A stretch of DNA of 64,000 bases from Geothrix limicola (GTDB lineage Bacteria; Acidobacteriota; Holophagae; Holophagales; Holophagaceae): NCBI RefSeq assembly GCF_030268085.1, contig NZ_BSDE01000001.1, positions 62,001-126,000 on the forward strand. The letters are read 5' to 3'. The notes beneath the pieces are model-generated. The model had not been told where the DNA came from and did not search any database. It was given only the letters and a program-made list of their open reading frames with translations. The position numbers and the translations under genes were made by a program. This document shows positions 62,150-64,000 of this stretch, piece by piece (position 1 is the first letter of the stretch; each line of letters begins with the position of its first letter).

Positions 62150-63370
62150 TTAACCCTTCTTCTCGTCCTTCTTCTTGCTCTTGTCTTCGCGGACCTGCTC
62201 GCCGCCCTTGAGGTCGCGGAGGATGCGGAAGGGGCCGGTGATGACCTTCTCCCCGCCCTTCAGTCCGTCCAGGACCTCCACGTTCAGGTCGCCCAGGAGG
62301 CCCGTCTTGACGGCCGCGAACTTGGCCTTGCCGCCTTCGAAGAGCCAGACGCCTTCCTCGTCCCGGGGAGCGCCGGGCTTGGGCGTTTCACCGGGCTTGA
62401 GCTTGATCTCGCGGGTCACGAGGGACTGGATGGGGATGGCCAGCACCTGGTTGCGGCTGCCGGTGAAGATGTCGGCCTGGGCCGAGAGGCCGGGCTTGAT
62501 GGTGAGGGGCGGATTCTTGATCCAGACCTTGACCTTGAACTTGATGGCCTCGTTGGCACTGGCCTTCAGGATGGGGCTGCCGCCCACTTCGGTGACCTCG
62601 CCTTCGAAGGTCTGGTTGGGATAGGCGTCGATGCGCACCTGGGCCTTCTGGGCCTGTTTGACGGTGGGGATGGAGGCCTCGTCCACTTCCATCTCGGCTT
62701 CGACCTTGCTCATGTCGGAGATGGTGAGCAGCACGGTGCCCGCCTGGTTCTGGATGCCCGGGACGGCGGTTTCGCCCAGCTCGATGCGGCGCGCCGTCAC
62801 CACGCCATCCATGGGCGCGGAGATGGTGGCGTATCCGAGGCCCACGTGAGACTGGTTCACGTTGGCCTTGGCCTGGTCGGCCCGGCGGTGGGCGCTCAGC
62901 TCGGTGGCCTTGGCGGTTTCGAAGGCCGTCTTGGCGTGCTCGAAATCCGCGGCGGAGATGATGCCCGCGTCACGGTTGGTCTTGGCGCGCTCGAAATCAG
63001 ACTTGGCCTGGGCGAGGTTGGCGGTGGCCGAGGTCAGGTCCGACAGGATGGCCTGGAGGTTGGCCTGCATGGCGTCCGCATTGGCGCGCGCGTTGCGGGG
63101 ATCGATCTCCATGAGGAACTGGCCCTTCGTGACCCGGTCCCCTTCCTTCACGGCCAGGCGGGTGACCTGTCCGATGATGTTTGCCGAGATATCGGCCTTG
63201 GTGACCGCCTGGATCTTGCCGTTGGCGCTCACCTTGGATTCGAGGTTTTCCCGTCCTACGGCAGCCATCTGCACGGCCAGGCCCTTGTCCTGCATGCCGG
63301 CGATGCTGAGCCCGCCGACGAGGAGGACCACCAGGCCACCACCCAGGAACCACAATTTCTTCCGCTTCAT
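62150..63370 (-). CDS. MacA-like periplasmic adaptor (HlyD family)
   Basis: A 406-residue adaptor with an N-terminal membrane helix (LWFLGGGLVVLLVGGLSIAGM), biotinyl-lipoyl halves (SANIIGQVTRLAVKEGDRVTKGQFLMEIDP and GYATISAPMDGVVTARRIELGETAVPG), a long coiled-coil hairpin, and a beta-barrel. MacA-type adaptors connect an ABC or RND inner-membrane transporter to TolC. ATG 63370 has GGGGAGGCC upstream; an upstream ATG at 63403 lacks one. The C-terminal Lys-rich tail (EDKSKKKDEKKG) is unusual. Confidence 0.9.
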   Translation of the reverse strand: MKRKKLWFLGGGLVVLLVGGLSIAGMQDKGLAVQMAAVGRENLESKVSANGKIQAVTKADISANIIGQVTRLAVKEGDRVTKGQFLMEIDPRNARANADAMQANLQAILSDLTSATANLAQAKSDFERAKTNRDAGIISAADFEHAKTAFETAKATELSAHRRADQAKANVNQSHVGLGYATISAPMDGVVTARRIELGETAVPGIQNQAGTVLLTISDMSKVEAEMEVDEASIPTVKQAQKAQVRIDAYPNQTFEGEVTEVGGSPILKASANEAIKFKVKVWIKNPPLTIKPGLSAQADIFTGSRNQVLAIPIQSLVTREIKLKPGETPKPGAPRDEEGVWLFEGGKAKFAAVKTGLLGDLNVEVLDGLKGGEKVITGPFRILRDLKGGEQVREDKSKKKDEKKG

Positions 63371-63448
63371 GTCAAAGGCCTCCCCAAGGGGCAATGGATG
63401 CATATGCTTCGCTCAAGTATGCGCGGGGTTTAGTAGGGGAAGTTGTAG

Positions 63449-63497
63449 ATGAAAAATGTTTTCATTGACGGCGAGGGGTAATTGGAAAATGATTCCA
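63449..63497. promoter_or_regulatory. Paired inverted repeats in the divergent macA/porin spacer
   Basis: ATGAAAA-ATG-TTTTCAT (63449-63465) and TGGAA-AATGA-TTCCA (63483-63497) are two imperfectly related palindromes whose centres are about 33 bases, roughly three helical turns, apart. They lie in the A+T-rich part of the spacer between the adaptor gene and the porin-like gene. They look like operator sites for a dimeric regulator. Confidence 0.45.
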
Positions 63498-63626
63498 TTT
63501 GTCCTTCGACATCGTGGATCGGGTGGGGTTCCGGCTCCCCTGGTTTTTCCCCGAATGCCGGAGGGCCACAGAGGGGCCCCGCTCCTCGAAATCCCGTTTA
63601 ACCATGGTCTTGCTCGGAGTGCACCC

Positions 63627-64000
63627 GTGAACAAAGCCGCTGCGATGCTCCTTGGCGCCGCCACTTGGATGGGGGTGGCCCAGGCCCAGGAGTTGCCTGC
63701 GCCCGCCCCGGCCCCCGCACCCGTGAGCGATGCGGCGAAGGCCCAGGAAGAGCGCATCCGCAAGCTGGAAGAGGAGGTCCAGGCCCTCAAGGCCCAGGGC
63801 GCCACGAAACCCGAGCCGGTCCAGCTGGGCGGCGCGGGCGGGGCCGCGGCCAAGGCCCTGAACCCTGACATCAGCCTGAACGGGGATTTCCTCGGCGCCA
63901 TGGGCCGCAACGAGGTCCGGCCCGTGCCGGGCCTGGAGATGCACGAGGCGGAGCTGGGCATCCAATCGGTCATCGATCCCTATTCCCGCGGCGACGTCTT
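63627..64000 (+). CDS. Porin-like outer-membrane protein (3' truncated by window edge)
   Basis: The frame starts at a GTG with CGGAG upstream and runs open to the window edge. A signal peptide (AAAMLLGAATWMGVAQA) is followed by a Pro/Ala spacer, a short coiled coil (EERIRKLEEEVQALKAQ), and the beginning of a barrel: NPDISLNGDFLGAMG and PGLEMHEAELGIQSVIDPYSRGDV. This N-terminal plan (coiled coil, then NPDISL and E-ELG-Q---DPY) is typical of a family of Acidobacteriota and Myxococcota porin-like proteins. The substrate is unknown. It is divergent from the macA-like operon. Confidence 0.8.
   Translation, partial: MNKAAAMLLGAATWMGVAQAQELPAPAPAPAPVSDAAKAQEERIRKLEEEVQALKAQGATKPEPVQLGGAGGAAAKALNPDISLNGDFLGAMGRNEVRPVPGLEMHEAELGIQSVIDPYSRGDV

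Overview
The window is a G+C-rich (about two thirds by eye), densely coded stretch of chromosome from a Gram-negative bacterium. It contains LPS heptose genes, TolC-type and adaptor-type envelope genes, and outer-membrane barrel proteins. The gene mix (a nuo operon followed by a split ATP synthase operon, a two-subunit 2-oxoacid:ferredoxin oxidoreductase with a rubrerythrin-like protein, tricorn protease, DUF1573 protein, large Ser/Thr kinase with TPRs) best fits an Acidobacteriota member of the Holophagae/Geothrix type. That placement is an inference from gene content; no rRNA gene is present to prove it. I saw no prophage, insertion sequence, CRISPR array or tRNA.

Layout. 1-7.9 kb: 3' part of the complex I operon (nuoH partial, I, J, K, L, M, N), tightly overlapping. 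8-9.8 kb: the F0 part of ATP synthase (AtpZ/I-like, AtpI-like, atpB, atpE), without atpF or the F1 genes. 9.9-12.6 kb: a signalling unit made of a RelA/SpoT-like unknown protein, a STAS anti-anti-sigma protein and a receiver-PP2C phosphatase. 12.7-17.8 kb (minus): heptose epimerase, EamA transporter, DUF1573 protein and two heptosyltransferase-like GT9 enzymes. 17.9-22.8 kb: PilR-like regulator, a pseudopilin, then yceD-rpmF-plsX-fabD. 23-26.3 kb: korA-korB and a ferritin-like protein. 26.3-31.6 kb (minus): marR-tolC-emrA-emrB efflux operon ending in a membrane cytochrome c. 31.8-35.8 kb: secreted hydrolase, small Cys/His secreted protein, lipoprotein, fabG. 35.8-40.5 kb: a HAMP-PP2C phosphatase convergent with, and overlapping, a giant Ser/Thr kinase. 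40.6-49.2 kb: xseA, a barrel protein, tricorn protease, glycerate kinase and malate synthase. 49.3-59.4 kb (minus): two small CxxC-domain genes (one frameshifted), a glutamate-cysteine-ligase-like/M20 peptidase fusion, an aminotransferase, proA, proB, an aromatic amino acid decarboxylase and a periplasmic carbonic anhydrase. 59.6-63.4 kb (minus): a MacA-like adaptor with two FtsX permeases but no ATPase. A porin-like gene runs off the right edge.

The observations most worth following are: (i) upstream of proB, a short open frame with five Pro codons followed by a classic terminator hairpin, which looks like ribosome-mediated attenuation of proline synthesis; (ii) the 942-residue fusion of a GCS2-type carboxylate-amine ligase with an M20 deacylase, next to an aminotransferase that has its own leader hairpin; (iii) the RelA/SpoT-like protein translationally coupled to partner-switching genes; and (iv) His-rich inserts or tails in NuoL and NuoM. 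Three dispersed palindromic repeats sit between genes.
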